A DNA stretch of 64,000 bases, taken from positions 682,001 through 746,000 of the forward strand of contig JBFDTN010000001.1 in the NCBI GenBank assembly GCA_040719455.1, read 5' to 3'. Shown here piece by piece: positions 26,637-38,000 of this stretch; position 1 is the stretch's first letter, and each line of letters opens with the position of its first letter. Made by a program: the position numbers and the translations under genes. The DNA is from Streptococcus pneumoniae (GTDB taxonomy: Bacteria > Bacillota > Bacilli > Lactobacillales > Streptococcaceae). The notes under the pieces are model-generated. The model made no database searches and was not told the DNA's origin. It worked only from the letters and a program-made list of their open reading frames with translations.

Positions 26637-27745
26637 TCCTCTATAAAGTCACGCAATGGTTTGCTGCGGCTTGGGTGGCGTAACTTGCGGAGGGCTTTGG
26701 CTTCGATTTGACGAATCCGTTCACGTGTCACATTAAAGACTTTACCAACATCTTCCAAGGTCCGCATTTTTCCATCATCTAGTCCAAAACGCAAGCGTAA
26801 GACATTTTCTTCGCGGTCTGTAAGGGTATCGAGTACCTCATCTAGCTGCTCACGAAGAACGATACGAGTCGTGTAATCTACTGGATTTTCAATCACTTCA
26901 TCTTCGATGAAATCTCCTAGATGGCTATCGTCTTCCTCACCGATCGGCGTTTCTAATGATACTGGCTCCTGAGCAATCTTCAAGATTTCACGAACCTTAT
27001 CTGGCGTCATATCCATGCGCTCTGCGATTTGTTCTGGTGTTGGATCCTGCCCCAATTCCTGCAATAAGTTCCGTTGTTCACGAACCAATTTATTGATGGT
27101 TTCAACCATGTGAACAGGGATTCGAATAGTACGAGCTTGGTCTGCAATCGCCCGCGTAATAGCTTGACGAATCCACCACGTAGCATAGGTAGAAAATTTG
27201 AATCCTTTTGAATAGTCAAATTTATCAACGGCTTTCATCAAGCCCATATTTCCTTCTTGAATTAAATCCAAGAACTGCATGCCACGACCCACATAGCGTT
27301 TAGCAATAGATACCACCAAACGAAGGTTAGCTTCTGCTAAGCGTTGTTTGGCTTCCAAGTCTCCTTGCTCCACCAATAGCGCCAATTCTTGCTCTTCTTC
27401 ATTGGTCAAGAGAGGAACAACACCGATTTCTTTCAAATACATCCGAACAGGGTCGTTGACTTTAGCTGATGTGCTACCAAGCAACTCCTCATCGCTCAAT
27501 TCTGGCTCTTCTTCCTCAGTCTGAAGGGCACGCGCACTCGGATTTCCTTCCTTATCTGTAATAGCAATCCCTGCATCTTGAATTCGTTGTAAGAGATCTT
27601 CGATACCATCAGCATCTAAGGTGAAAGGAATGACCAGCTGATCATTGATTTCATCGTCCGTTGCTGTTCCTGCCTTCTTATGGTTGCGGATAAATTCTGC
27701 AACTTGGACATCAAATGTGGTTACTTCTTTTTGTTTTGTAGTCAT
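26633..27745 (-). CDS. rpoD: Primary RNA polymerase sigma factor (sigma-A)
   Basis: This is the housekeeping sigma factor, 370 residues. Region 1.2 ([17 protein letters not shown]), region 2 ([22 protein letters not shown] and [14 protein letters not shown], the -10 recognition helix), region 3 ([11 protein letters not shown]) and region 4.2 ([20 protein letters not shown], the -35 helix-turn-helix) are complete. Region 1.1 is short, as in Gram-positives. It lies 2 bp downstream of dnaG and ends at a hairpin. rpsU, part of this operon in many bacteria, is not next to it. Confidence 0.98.
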   Translation of the reverse strand: MTTKQKEVTTFDVQVAEFIRNHKKAGTATDDEINDQLVIPFTLDADGIEDLLQRIQDAGIAITDKEGNPSARALQTEEEEPELSDEELLGSTSAKVNDPVRMYLKEIGVVPLLTNEEEQELALLVEQGDLEAKQRLAEANLRLVVSIAKRYVGRGMQFLDLIQEGNMGLMKAVDKFDYSKGFKFSTYATWWIRQAITRAIADQARTIRIPVHMVETINKLVREQRNLLQELGQDPTPEQIAERMDMTPDKVREILKIAQEPVSLETPIGEEDDSHLGDFIEDEVIENPVDYTTRIVLREQLDEVLDTLTDREENVLRLRFGLDDGKMRTLEDVGKVFNVTRERIRQIEAKALRKLRHPSRSKPLRDFIED

Positions 27746-27747
27746 AC

Positions 27748-29520
27748 CTACTCCATTCTTCTTTTTTGTGCAATCAATCGTTCTAATTCTTCCAAAGCTA
27801 GATCTGCATTTCCACTATGAGAAGCCTCACGAATGGTCTTGCTAATCATCTGGCTTTCTTTTCTGAGCAATTCCTTATCCCGTACCGTCTCGATTTCTGC
27901 TAGTTCATGTTCTCCGACATCTTGGGGCAAATTCTCCTCTAAAACGCGGTACCACGCCTGCTGAACAGTTTCTTCTTGTAGAGATAAATCCTGAGGAGTC
28001 ACTTCACCATTTGTCTTTAATAAACGGTACAAAACCTCAAATTCCGGAGTTGCAAACTGAAAGTCCTCTCGTAAGCGATACTCATTTAAAATCAAAGGAT
28101 GCTCCACCATTCGTTGCAACAGGTGACTCTCTGCTCTTATCAAGCGAGAAGTCTGCTTACTCACTGGTAACGTAAGGACAGTGCTCGGTCGGCCATGAGA
28201 TGTTGCCTCTTGCGTCTGCCTCGCTAAAATCCGCACCTGATTAACCGCTTGCTCCACCTGCTGATAATCAAAATCAGGCAACAAGTCTGCCAACTTATAA
28301 ATATAGGAATTTTGTGCTGTGATGGAGGTCACTTGGGCAATCAGGGGAGCCATTTGATCAACAAAGGCGATCTGTGCCTGTAAATTTTCAATGTTATCAG
28401 GCTTGAGATGCTGAATTAAGAACTCTATCTTACTTATTCGTGTTTTCGTCAGTAAATCCTGCAAATCTTCCAAAGAATTTTTTTGAATAAATTCATCAGG
28501 ATCCATTTGATCAGGAATGGTGACAATCTCTACTGTCATACCATCCAACTCTGCCAATGCTTTTTCCGTTGCTGCTTGACCTGCCTTGTCTCCATCGTAA
28601 GTCAAAACAACTTTTTTGGTAAAGCGACTTAGGTGATTGACATGCTCACGCGTTAAGGCAGTTCCCATAGAAGCAACAGCATTTTCAATCCCTGCTCGAT
28701 AAGCCGCAATCACATCCATGAAGCCTTCCATGAGATAGACTTCGTGCTGTTTTTTCATGACAGCCTTGGCCTTGTCCAAATGATACAGCTCATAGCTTTT
28801 ATTAAAAATAGGGGTGCTACGGCTGTTTTTGTACTTTGCAATCTTGGCATCTGCATCATGTTCCTGCCAAATCCGTCCAGAAAAGGCAATGACGCGCCCA
28901 CTATCATCCAGCAAGGGAAACATAATCCGATCTTGAAAAGCGTCAAAGACCATGTTGTTATCCGCAATATTAAACAGCCCCGAGTCCATCAAGGTTGCCT
29001 CGCTAAACTTCTCTACCACACTTTGATAAAGATAGGAATTCCCCTTAGGAGCTAGTCCAATCTGAAAATGCTGAATCACATCGTCCGTCAATCCCCGCTG
29101 ATGCAGATAACTTTTTGCTGCCTCACCCATGGTAGTCGTCATCAACACCGCATGATAAAACTTTGCAGCCTCCGTATGGATATCATATAGTTCCTGATGA
29201 GGATGTTTTCGAGGAGTATGCTCTCGACTCTCCACCGCTAGCTGGATTCCCACTCGCTCTGCCAAAACTGCTACCGCATCCATAAAGGTAATGCCACGAT
29301 AGTCTTCTAAAAATTTAAAGACGTCTCCTGACTTCCCACAACCAAAACAATGATAAAACTGCTTATCTTCAACAACGTTAAAAGACGGCGTTTTTTCTCC
29401 ATGAAAAGGACAAAGTCCCAAAAAGTTACGTCCTGCCTTGGTCAAAGCAACGACTTCTCCTATGACTTCGACGATATTGACACTATTTTTTATCTCAGCA
29501 ACAATTTCTTTGCTAACCAT
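27748..29520 (-). CDS. dnaG: DNA primase
   Basis: DnaG makes RNA primers at the replication fork. The 590-residue protein has the N-terminal CHC2 zinc finger ([13 protein letters not shown] ... [13 protein letters not shown]), the TOPRIM core with Glu in [12 protein letters not shown] and the metal-binding DGD in [10 protein letters not shown], and a C-terminal helicase-binding domain. Start taken at 29520, where GGAGG stands 8 bp upstream; the frame continues ten codons further without a site. dnaG-rpoD is one operon, with -10 TAGAAT near 29560. Confidence 0.97.
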   Translation of the reverse strand: MVSKEIVAEIKNSVNIVEVIGEVVALTKAGRNFLGLCPFHGEKTPSFNVVEDKQFYHCFGCGKSGDVFKFLEDYRGITFMDAVAVLAERVGIQLAVESREHTPRKHPHQELYDIHTEAAKFYHAVLMTTTMGEAAKSYLHQRGLTDDVIQHFQIGLAPKGNSYLYQSVVEKFSEATLMDSGLFNIADNNMVFDAFQDRIMFPLLDDSGRVIAFSGRIWQEHDADAKIAKYKNSRSTPIFNKSYELYHLDKAKAVMKKQHEVYLMEGFMDVIAAYRAGIENAVASMGTALTREHVNHLSRFTKKVVLTYDGDKAGQAATEKALAELDGMTVEIVTIPDQMDPDEFIQKNSLEDLQDLLTKTRISKIEFLIQHLKPDNIENLQAQIAFVDQMAPLIAQVTSITAQNSYIYKLADLLPDFDYQQVEQAVNQVRILARQTQEATSHGRPSTVLTLPVSKQTSRLIRAESHLLQRMVEHPLILNEYRLREDFQFATPEFEVLYRLLKTNGEVTPQDLSLQEETVQQAWYRVLEENLPQDVGEHELAEIETVRDKELLRKESQMISKTIREASHSGNADLALEELERLIAQKRRME

Positions 29521-29615
29521 AGACAATACCTCCATCTTATCATAGAACATTACTTTCTATTCTACCGTAATTTTGTGAAAAAGTAAAATATTCAACACAG
29601 GAAAAAACAAATTGG

Positions 29616-29644
29616 TTGAAAAAATTTTTAAAGTACGCTAGAAT
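29616..29644 (+). promoter_or_regulatory. mscL promoter
   Basis: -35 TTGAAA (29616-29621), 17-bp spacer, -10 TAGAAT (29639-29644). The mscL ATG is 35 bp downstream with an AAAGGAAA site. Confidence 0.8.
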
Positions 29645-29679
29645 AGACTCATAACTTTTTATTATGAAAGGAAAAGAAA

Positions 29680-30060
29680 ATGTTAAAAGATTTGAAAGAT
29701 TTTCTTCTTCGTGGAAACGTTGTTGATTTGGCAGTCGGTGTAATCATCGCAGGTGCTTTTGGAGCTATCATTACTTCATTGGTTGAAGATGTTATCACTC
29801 CTCTTTTCTTGAACCCAGCTTTGAAAGCTGCTGGTGCAGAAAAGATTGCTGAATTGAGCTGGAATGGTGTAGCTTACGGAAACTTCCTAAGCGCTATCAT
29901 CAACTTTGTGATTGTAGGTACTGTTCTTTTCTTCATCATTAAAGGAATGGAAAAAGCACAATCACTTGCGAAGAAACAAGAAGAAGCTATCGAAGAAGTT
30001 GCTGCTCCAACTGAGCTAGAAGTTCTTCAAGATATCAAAGCTTTGCTTGAGAAAAAATAA
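29680..30060 (+). CDS. mscL: Large-conductance mechanosensitive channel
   Basis: MscL opens under membrane tension and releases solutes during hypo-osmotic shock. The 126-residue protein has the N-terminal amphipathic helix MLKDLKDFLLRGNVVDLAVG, pore helix TM1 (VIIAGAFGAIITSLVEDVI), a short extracellular loop, TM2 (FLSAIINFVIVGTVLFFII) and the charged cytoplasmic helix at the end. It is monocistronic, with its own promoter and terminator, divergent from dnaG. Confidence 0.97.
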   Translation: MLKDLKDFLLRGNVVDLAVGVIIAGAFGAIITSLVEDVITPLFLNPALKAAGAEKIAELSWNGVAYGNFLSAIINFVIVGTVLFFIIKGMEKAQSLAKKQEEAIEEVAAPTELEVLQDIKALLEKK

Positions 30061-30062
30061 TC

Positions 30063-30098
30063 AAAAAAATCAGTCGATTTACGGCTGATTTTTTCTAT
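30063..30098 (+). terminator. Terminator of mscL
   Basis: AAATCAGTCG and CGGCTGATTT arms with a short loop, followed by TTTTTT. Confidence 0.85.
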
Positions 30099-30108
30099 AT
30101 TTTATTCT

Positions 30109-30147
30109 AGGAAAAAGGGAGTGAAACACCCCCCCCCTTTTTTTTTA
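30109..30147 (-). terminator. Terminator of pepN with a C9T9 homopolymer tract
   Basis: On the minus strand nine A and nine G (30129-30146) are followed by TGTTTCA and CTCCCTTTTT, which can pair with the A/G run to form an intrinsic terminator. The nine-base C and nine-base T runs side by side are prone to slippage and to sequencing error. Confidence 0.6.
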
Positions 30148-30150
30148 TCT

Positions 30151-32694
30151 TTAATCGACACTTGCTAAAATAGCTTTAGCAACAGCTTCTTTTTCACGTT
30201 CAAGAAGTTCCACACGGGCAGTGATTTCCTTGATTCCCATACTAATGCTACGGCTAATCGCCAAGTCATTCAACTGAGGTTCAAAGAAGGCTTTATACTC
30301 TTTTAGACGCTCTTGCGTTTTAAAGATAGCTCCTGGGTAGACGACAAAGTGATCAAAGCTCATATCGCCTCCTAGAGCTGCTTTAATCCAATCCCAGTTT
30401 TCACGCGCCCAAAGCCATACAAAGGCTTGAGTGAAATCTTGGCGTAAGAATGCAGCATACCAAGAAGCCAAGTCCTGTGGTTTTACCACAAATTTATCCT
30501 GCCATTTGCTGAGAATATGCGCTACTGTATCTTCTTGCTTCGTTCTTGAAAGGGCATTTGCTAGCTCTCTTTGGAAGACACTGTCATTACTCTTGACATA
30601 CAAGTCAAGATACTTATCAACCAATTCTCTGCTTTCATGGTGTTTCATTTGATTGTTTAGTACATATAAGCGAATGGCTGCTGGTAATGTTTCCAAATCA
30701 TCTTCGTACGCTCTAAAGAGTTGGCTAGCTTTTGCAACAGCATCTGCTTCATTTGCTTGAATCATGCTGCTAAGAGTAAGTTGACGAACCAGTTCGTCCT
30801 CATCTTTTTCACCAGCTACTTTTTCAAAGCCTAAGCGGTCATAATTGTGCTGATTGAGGGCAATCGTCAAGGCATTCAAGGCTTCTTCTACATCTGTATC
30901 TGCATCCACAAACCGTCTCAAACCAGCCAAAGCCATAAAGACAGCATTGACCACCATATAAGCTTCGTCTGTCGCTAACTGCTGAATGACTGGAACCAAC
31001 TCAGCCATAGAAATGCGACCACTTTCTGCCAAGAGGTAACGGTCTTGAACGACTTGCAATTTACTTGTAGCATCCAAGCTTGCTAAATTTTTCAAAAGAT
31101 CTTCCAACAGTTTTCCTTGGTAATCAATGATATAGTGGGCTGTATTTTCCGTATTCAACCGAAGGGCACCTTCGTTTTGAGTTGCTAATTGGCTGTAATT
31201 TGGAATGCGGATACTCTCTTCTGTCAAGGTATCTGGTAAGCCTTTCCAGTTGCTATTAAGCGGTACTTGCCACAAACGACCTTTTTCTTCATTTTCACCA
31301 ATGAAGAATTGTTTTTGTGAAATAATCAAATCATCTTCTTCCACAGACAAGCTCACCACTGGATAACCTGGTTGCTCTAGCCAAGCATTCATAAAGCTAG
31401 CTACATCACGACCTGAAGCTTCCGTAAGGGCATTCCAAAGGTCTTCTCCTACGGTATTGCCATACTGGTGTTTCTTAAAGTAGGCATTAAGTCCTTTTGC
31501 AAAGGCAGCATCTCCTAGCCAGCGACGAAGCATATGCATGAGACGGCTTCCTTTCGCATAAACAATCGCACCGTCAAAGAGAGTGTTAATTTCATCTGGA
31601 TGAGTGACTTCTACATGGACAGATTGCACGCCATCAGTAGCATCACGCTTAAGGGCAGCACCAACGCCACCAGTTTGGAAATCTTCAAAAATCTTCCAGC
31701 TTGGCTCCAAAGCATCGACACAGACATACTCCATCATATTTGCAAAACTTTCATTCAGCCAGAGGTCATCCCACCATTTCATAGTTACAAGATTTCCAAA
31801 CCACTGGTGAGCGACTTCGTGGGCAATCACTAGTGCAACTTGCTGACGACTCATAGCGCTAGAATTCTCATCAGCCAAGAGATAGACTTCACGATAGGTA
31901 ATCAAGCCCCAGTTTTCCATGGCACCTGCAGAAAAGTCAGGTAAAGCTACATGAAGTGATTGAGGAATTGGGTAGGCAACACCAAAATAATCCTCGTAAA
32001 ACTCAATCGAACGCTTAGCAATATCAAGAGCAAAGTTCAATTTATTGAGCGGTTGTGCCTTGGTTGCATAGACTCCTACCAAGGTTCCATTCTTAGTCGT
32101 TGTTGTAATTCCTTGCAAATCACCAGCCGCAAAAGCTAGAAGGTAAGATGACATGCGTGGTGTAGTCGCAAAGGTCCAAATCCCTGTTTCTTTGCGTTTT
32201 TCGATATCGATTTCTGGCATATTAGACAGGGCGATTTCACCATCTTCTTGGTCAAATTTCAAGGCTAAGTCAAAAGTAGCTTTCGCTTCTGGCTCATCCA
32301 CACATGGAAAGGCTTCACGGGCAAAATGACTCTCAAACTGTGTTGATAGGACTTCTTGTCGCTTTCCATCTACTGTGTAATAAGATGGATAAATCCCTGT
32401 CATATTATCCGTGATATTTCCTGAAAAGAGAACATCAAAACTCACTTGAGCTGTTTGATCTAGTTGGATAGAGACAGATTCATGCTCCTTATCCACTTCA
32501 AAAGAAAGTTCTTTTTCTCCCAAACGAACTGCTTGAATCGTCAAATCTTTCTGATGGAGGGAAATAGTGGTCGCCTTAGCCTCACCTGTGATGGTCACAC
32601 GACCTGTAAAAGTCTTGTCTTTGCGACTCAAATCCAAAAACAAGTCATAATGCTCTGGTACAAAGGTGTCAATAAAATGTTCAACTGCTTGCAT
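30151..32694 (-). CDS. pepN: Aminopeptidase N (M1 family)
   Basis: PepN is a cytoplasmic zinc aminopeptidase that trims N-terminal residues of peptides taken up from the medium. The 847-residue protein shows the exopeptidase motif GAMENWGLITYRE and the zinc site HEVAHQWFGN ... NESFA of M1 enzymes, followed by the ERAP1-like helical C-terminal domain. Start chosen at 32694 (AAAGGAG 6 bp upstream) rather than the ATG eight codons earlier. It is monocistronic and divergent from the ferredoxin-NADP reductase gene; a TGCTACAAT extended -10 lies near 32768-32776. Confidence 0.96.
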   Translation of the reverse strand: MQAVEHFIDTFVPEHYDLFLDLSRKDKTFTGRVTITGEAKATTISLHQKDLTIQAVRLGEKELSFEVDKEHESVSIQLDQTAQVSFDVLFSGNITDNMTGIYPSYYTVDGKRQEVLSTQFESHFAREAFPCVDEPEAKATFDLALKFDQEDGEIALSNMPEIDIEKRKETGIWTFATTPRMSSYLLAFAAGDLQGITTTTKNGTLVGVYATKAQPLNKLNFALDIAKRSIEFYEDYFGVAYPIPQSLHVALPDFSAGAMENWGLITYREVYLLADENSSAMSRQQVALVIAHEVAHQWFGNLVTMKWWDDLWLNESFANMMEYVCVDALEPSWKIFEDFQTGGVGAALKRDATDGVQSVHVEVTHPDEINTLFDGAIVYAKGSRLMHMLRRWLGDAAFAKGLNAYFKKHQYGNTVGEDLWNALTEASGRDVASFMNAWLEQPGYPVVSLSVEEDDLIISQKQFFIGENEEKGRLWQVPLNSNWKGLPDTLTEESIRIPNYSQLATQNEGALRLNTENTAHYIIDYQGKLLEDLLKNLASLDATSKLQVVQDRYLLAESGRISMAELVPVIQQLATDEAYMVVNAVFMALAGLRRFVDADTDVEEALNALTIALNQHNYDRLGFEKVAGEKDEDELVRQLTLSSMIQANEADAVAKASQLFRAYEDDLETLPAAIRLYVLNNQMKHHESRELVDKYLDLYVKSNDSVFQRELANALSRTKQEDTVAHILSKWQDKFVVKPQDLASWYAAFLRQDFTQAFVWLWARENWDWIKAALGGDMSFDHFVVYPGAIFKTQERLKEYKAFFEPQLNDLAISRSISMGIKEITARVELLEREKEAVAKAILASVD

Positions 32695-32852
32695 AGCGTC
32701 TCCTTTAATCCATGGCAATCCTCTTGTAAAAAAGGTTTGCCATAATAATCATTTATTCTATTGTAGCACAATTCTTACATATAGACACAATTTTTCCATC
32801 TTTTCTGATATTTTATGATAGAATAAAAGAAGTTATTTTTGAAGGAGTTGCT

Positions 32853-33821
32853 ATGTCTGAAGTATTTGATATTACCATTATTGGCGGTGGACCAACAGGT
32901 CTCTTTGCTGCCTTTTATGCCCACATGAGAGGAGCCAAGGTCAAATTGATTGACTCACTGCCACAGCTAGGCGGGCAACCGGCTATTCTCTATCCAGAAA
33001 AGAAGATTCAGGATGTGCCTGGTTTCACCAATTTAACGGGAGAAGAATTGACCACACGCTTAATTGATCAGCTCACTAGCTTTGAAACCAGCATTCATCT
33101 CAATGAAACCCTCCTTGATATTGAAAAGACAGAAGAACATTTCATCCTAACAACCTCTAAAGGCACGCACTTGAGTAAAGCCGTCGTAATTGCCATGGGT
33201 GGGGGTGCATTTAAACCACGTCCACTCGAGCTAGACGGCGTGGAGGATTTTGACAATATCCACTACCATGTCTCTAATCTACACCAGTATGCAGGACAAA
33301 ATGTCGTTATTTTAGGGGGTGGAGACTCTGCGGTGGATTGGGCATTGGCTTTTGAAAAGCTTTCTCCAACCACTATCGTACATAGACGAGATAATTTCCG
33401 TGCCTTAGAGCATAGTGTTGACGCTCTTAAAAACTCTAGTGTCAACGTTAAAACCCCCTTTGTTCCAAGTAAATTGATTTGTGATGGCAAACGGCTGACC
33501 CATTTAGAAATTACCAAAGTAAAATCAGAAGAAACTGAACTTCTGCCACTCGACCAACTATTTGTTAACTATGGATTTAAGTCCTCTGTTGGAAATCTCA
33601 AGCAATGGGGCTTAGAACTTGATCGTCATAAAATCAAGGTTAATAGCAAACAAGAAACCTCGATTCCTGGTATTTACGCTGCGGGTGATTGTTGTAGTTA
33701 CGAGGGAAAAATCGACTTGATTGTCACAGGCCTAGGAGAAGCTCCTACTGCCATTAACAATGCCATAAATTACATTTATCCCGACCAAAAAGTTCAACCA
33801 AAACATTCAACCAGTTTATAA
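32853..33821 (+). CDS. Ferredoxin-NADP reductase, thioredoxin-reductase-like type
   Basis: This 322-residue flavoprotein of the two-dinucleotide-binding-domain family has an FAD loop TIIGGGPTGLFAAFYA at the N-terminus, an NADPH loop VVILGGGDSAVDWAL near residue 155, and a C-terminal FAD motif GIYAAGDCC. The CxxC redox centre of thioredoxin reductases is absent, which fits the ferredoxin/flavodoxin-NADP oxidoreductases of the YumC type. The ribosome site GAAGGAG is 6 bp upstream. An IS30 element is inserted directly after the stop codon, between the gene and the hairpin at 34951-34992. Confidence 0.9.
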   Translation: MSEVFDITIIGGGPTGLFAAFYAHMRGAKVKLIDSLPQLGGQPAILYPEKKIQDVPGFTNLTGEELTTRLIDQLTSFETSIHLNETLLDIEKTEEHFILTTSKGTHLSKAVVIAMGGGAFKPRPLELDGVEDFDNIHYHVSNLHQYAGQNVVILGGGDSAVDWALAFEKLSPTTIVHRRDNFRALEHSVDALKNSSVNVKTPFVPSKLICDGKRLTHLEITKVKSEETELLPLDQLFVNYGFKSSVGNLKQWGLELDRHKIKVNSKQETSIPGIYAAGDCCSYEGKIDLIVTGLGEAPTAINNAINYIYPDQKVQPKHSTSL

Positions 33822-33822
33822 G

Positions 33823-34910
33823 GGCGAATTGTCAAATTAAGTGCACATTTATCCCATAAAAAATTTCATAAGGTGTTTTCCAGTTTAGACATTTTCGTGG
33901 TCTGTTGTTTAATTTATCTTCCCATTCCTGAATGATCAAGTGTTCTACCTCTGTTAAGTCACTTCCTTTTGGAAAATACTCTCGCAATAAGCCATTTGTA
34001 TTCTCGTTTGTTCCTCGTTGCCAAGGAGCATGAGGATCAGGAAAATAGACTTCGACATTTAGTTTCTCGGTGAGTTCAGGATGTCCTGAGAATTCCTTAC
34101 CTCTATCAGGAGTCACTGTTTCTTTTGGTAGGGACTATAACATATTTACCATGGCTTCTATAACCAATTTACTTTTCTTGACAGCTACTTTCTGAATTTT
34201 GAGGAAGCGGGAATGCCTATCAGTGAGTGTTACTAGGCAAGCTTTTCCAGTCTTTCCAGCAACAGTATCGGCTTCCCAATCACCTATTCTCGAGCGTTCA
34301 TTGGCTGCTGTTGGCCTCTCATGAATGGTATGAGAAATAGGAATTTTTCCTCGCTTTTCCACATGGGATTGTGTATGGCGTGTTTTACCATGGTGACGAA
34401 GTTTGCGAACAACCCCACGAGCACCATGTGAAAGAGGCGTGTCGTCAAAGTGACCGCGATAGATAGCTCTATAAATGGTTTGATAACTAATGACGGGTCT
34501 TTCTCGTTCTAAACGTAATCGCCCCTCAATTTCTTCTGGCGACCATTGACACTCAAGAAAAAGATGCTTGACGGTCTGACTGAGTTCAGTGTCTATTTCT
34601 AATTTCCTTTTTCGCCCACAATGCGATTTAGCGAGATGATAGGCTGTTTGTGCCCTACTAGGCGAATAGTTGCCTTGTTTTGAATGACGTTTTAATTCAC
34701 GGCTAATACTTGAGGGGTGCCGATGTAATAGTCGTGCTATTTGAGAAAAGGTCATCCCTTTAGTACGATAAATCAGAATACTTTCTCGTTCATCTATGGT
34801 AAAATGATGGTAGCTCATAAGATTTCCTTTCGTAAGATGTTTGTTCAGTTTTATTTTACTAGAAAAAATCTTATGAGTTTTTATTGTGCACTTATATTGT
34901 AAATTCAAGA
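33823..34910 (-). mobile_element. IS30-family insertion sequence, copy 2 (transposase dead)
   Basis: Same length and nearly the same sequence as the element at 16016-17103, in the same orientation. It begins 2 bp after the stop codon of the ferredoxin-NADP reductase gene. Its transposase carries a nonsense codon. The terminal inverted repeats around AAGTGCACA are intact, so it could still be moved by the transposase of copy 1. Confidence 0.9.
33832..34818 (-). pseudogene. IS30-family transposase with one nonsense mutation
   Basis: The gene equals the intact transposase at 16025-17011 except for a handful of substitutions. One of them changes GAG (Glu) to TAG at 34135-34137, after the VNML segment and just ahead of the second catalytic Asp (TPDRGKEF). 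The stop truncates the protein to 227 residues without the second Asp and the Glu of the DDE triad, so it is inactive. The remaining frame is open to the normal stop, so the mutation is recent. A Val-to-Gly difference (TKVMTF versus TKGMTF) also distinguishes the copies. Confidence 0.92.
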
Positions 34911-34950
34911 GACAAAAAACGCCCAAAGATTGGAAAAGTGATATAAAAGC

Positions 34951-34992
34951 AAAATACTCCTAATTCTATTATAGTAGAATTAGGAGTATTTT
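34951..34992 (+). terminator. 18-bp-stem terminator, probably of the ferredoxin-NADP reductase gene
   Basis: AAAATACTCCTAATTCTA (34951-34968) pairs perfectly with 34975-34992 around TTATAG, ending in TTTTCTT on the plus strand. The IS30 insertion now separates it from the gene by 1.1 kb. Confidence 0.75.
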
Positions 34993-35031
34993 CTTATAAA
35001 CAACTACTGACTACATCTATAAAACGGAAAT

Positions 35032-35057
35032 GAGGTTGGAACTTTTGTTCCAACCTC
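35032..35057 (-). terminator. Repeat-family hairpin at the end of the pyr operon
   Basis: GAGGTTGGAAC and GTTCCAACCTC form an 11-bp perfect stem just after the carB stop codon. It is the solo form of the hairpin that ends the composite repeats; the preceding CTATAAAACGGAAAT block is also shared. Confidence 0.75.
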
Positions 35058-35067
35058 GAGAAATTGT

Positions 35068-38000
35068 TTAAATAGCTTCTGTCATAAAGCTACGACTTTC
35101 AAGTACTTTTAGCATGGCTTCTGCAGTATCCATTGCTGTAAAGAGTGGAATCCCATGCTCAACAGCTGCTCGACGAATGGCAACACCATCACGTCCTGCT
35201 GTACGCTTGGTTCCAACTGTATTGATAATGGCCTGAATCTTGCCTTGACGGACAAGGGCTGGGATATCTTGATGATCACTATCACCAATTTTTTCAACGA
35301 TCTGGACACGTACACCGTTTTCTGCAAAATAAGCTGCTGTTCCAGATGTTGCAAGTATTCCGTAACCAATATTTGCAAAGCGTTTAGCAAGCTCAAGGGC
35401 TTCTTGTTTGTTATCGTCTGCAATGGTAAAGACAACTGTTCCAAAGGTCGGCAAATGCAGGTAACTCGCTTCAAAAGCTTTATAAAGGGCTTTTTCAAGG
35501 GTTGTATCTGTTCCCATGACTTCACCGGTTGACTTCATTTCTGGACCTAAAAGGCTATCAACTTTTGCTAGTTTTGTGAAAGAAAAGACTGGTGCTTTGA
35601 TATGAACGCGCGTGCTTTCTGGGTAAAGACCATCCTCGTAACCAATCTCTGCTAAGCTTTCACCCAAAATCAAACGTGTTGCGACCTGCGCCATCGGAAT
35701 ATCTGTTACTTTTGATAAGAATGGGACCGTCCGACTCGCACGCGGATTGACTTCGATGACATAGACCATCTCATCCTTGATGACAAACTGAATATTCATC
35801 ATGCCTACACAGTTGAGCCCAACTGCTAATTTTTTCGTATAATCAGCAATGGTTTCTTGAACTTTTTTGGACAAGGTTTGCGGTGGATAAACAGCCATAG
35901 AGTCACCTGAGTGGACACCTGCCCGCTCGATATGTTCCATGATACCAGGGATGAGAACTTCCTTGCCATCTGAAATCGCATCTACTTCGCACTCTTGACC
36001 AACAATGTAGGAATCCACCAATACAGGATGATCTGGACTGGCTTTGACAGCTGTCTGCATATAAGAACGCAAATCTTCTTCATTTTCAACGATTTCCATA
36101 GCACGTCCTCCTAACACATAGGAAGGGCGTACAAGGACAGGAAAACCAATCGCGCGTGCCGCTGCAATCGCTTCTTCCTCATTTGTTGCAGTTTGTCCTG
36201 GAGGTTGAGGAATGCCCAGAGCTTTCAAGGCTTGTTCAAAGAGATCGCGGTCTTCTGCCCGATCCAAATCTGCTACCTGTGTTCCCAAAATAGTCACGCC
36301 TGCTTTTGCCAAAGGCTCCGCAAGGTTAATAGCTGTCTGCCCACCAAACTGCACGATAACACCTTTTGGTTGCTCCAAATCAATTACATGAAGGACATCT
36401 TCTACTGTCAATGGCTCAAAATAAAGCTTATCAGATACTGAAAAATCTGTTGAAACAGTCTCTGGATTGCTATTCATGATAATCGCTTCATAGCCTGCCG
36501 CTTGAATCGCCTTGACTGAATGCACGGTAGCATAGTCAAATTCGACCCCTTGACCGATTCGAATCGGACCAGAACCGAGAACCAAAACAGACTCCTTGTC
36601 TGATGGTAACGATTCATTTTCAAAACCATAGGTCGAGTAAAAATAGGGGGTGCTGGATTCAAACTCAGCCGCACAAGTATCCACCATTTTGTAAACGGGG
36701 ATAATCTTATTTTCTAAGCGAAGTTTGCGAATATCGTTAGCCTTTCGTCCCCATAGCTCAGCAATTTTTTGATCTGCAAAACCATTTTGCTTGGCACGTT
36801 TGAGAACTCCAATATCTCCTTGGTTGGCAGCTAATTCCTGCTCCAACTCGACAATATGAAGAAGCTTGTCTAAGAAGAAAACATCAATTTTGGTCAATTC
36901 TGCCAATTCTTCAATGCTATATCCACGGCGAATCGCTTCAGACACATAAAAGAGACGATCATCTTGCGGTTTGACGACTTTTTCCATGAGAGCATCATCA
37001 GAAACCTGAGTTAGTTCTGGGATTTCATTGTGGTAGACCCCAATTTCAAGAGAACGACAGGCTTTTAGGAGACTTTCTTCAATATTGCGCCCAATAGCCA
37101 TAACTTCCCCTGTCGCCTTCATCTGTGTTCCCAAACGACGCTCCCCATATTCAAATTTGTCAAATGGGAATCGAGGAATTTTGGCAACTACATAATCAAG
37201 CGCTGGTTCAAACATGGCATAGGTTGATCCTGTCACAGGATTTTTCACCTCATCCAAAGTCAAGCCCACTGCAATCTTAGCCGCTAATTTTGCAATCGGA
37301 TAGCCCGTTGCTTTTGAGGCAAGAGCAGACGAGCGAGACACACGAGGATTGACCTCAATGACATAATACCTAAAACTATGCGGATCAAGAGCTAGCTGGA
37401 CATTACAGCCCCCCTCAATCTTAAGTGCACGGATAATCTTCAAACTCGCATCTCGCAGCATTTGATTTTCATAGTCTGATAAAGTCTGCGTCGGTGCAAA
37501 TACAATCGAATCTCCTGTATGCACACCCACAGGGTCAAAATTTTCCATGTTACACACAACAAGGGCATTATCTGCACTATCGCGCATGACTTCGTACTCA
37601 ATTTCCTTAAAACCTGCAATCGATCGCTCAATCAAACACTGGGTTACTGGAGAGAGTTTCAAGCCATTTTCTGCAATCTCACGAAGTTCTTCCTCACCCG
37701 CACACATACCGCCACCTGTGCCTCCAAGGGTAAATGCAGGACGAACGATGACAGGATAGCCAATCCTATTTGCAAAGGCAACCGCTTCTTCAACGGTAGT
37801 CACAATCTCAGACTCTGGAATAGGTTGCCCTAGTTCTTCCATTAACTGCTTGAACAAATCCCTATCCTCTGCCTGATCAATCGCAGATAACTTGGTTCCT
37901 AAAAGCTCGACACCTAATTCATCTAGGATTCCTGCCTTAGAGAGTTCCATGGCCATATTCAGCCCTGTCTGCCCACCTAGAGTTGGTAAAAGAGCGTCAG

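Noticed and set aside
16016-34910. Composite transposon formed by the two IS30 copies
   Set aside because: The 17-kb interior consists of essential or core genes (rpoD, dnaG, fhs, coaBC) with normal streptococcal order and no cargo genes, so the copies inserted independently.
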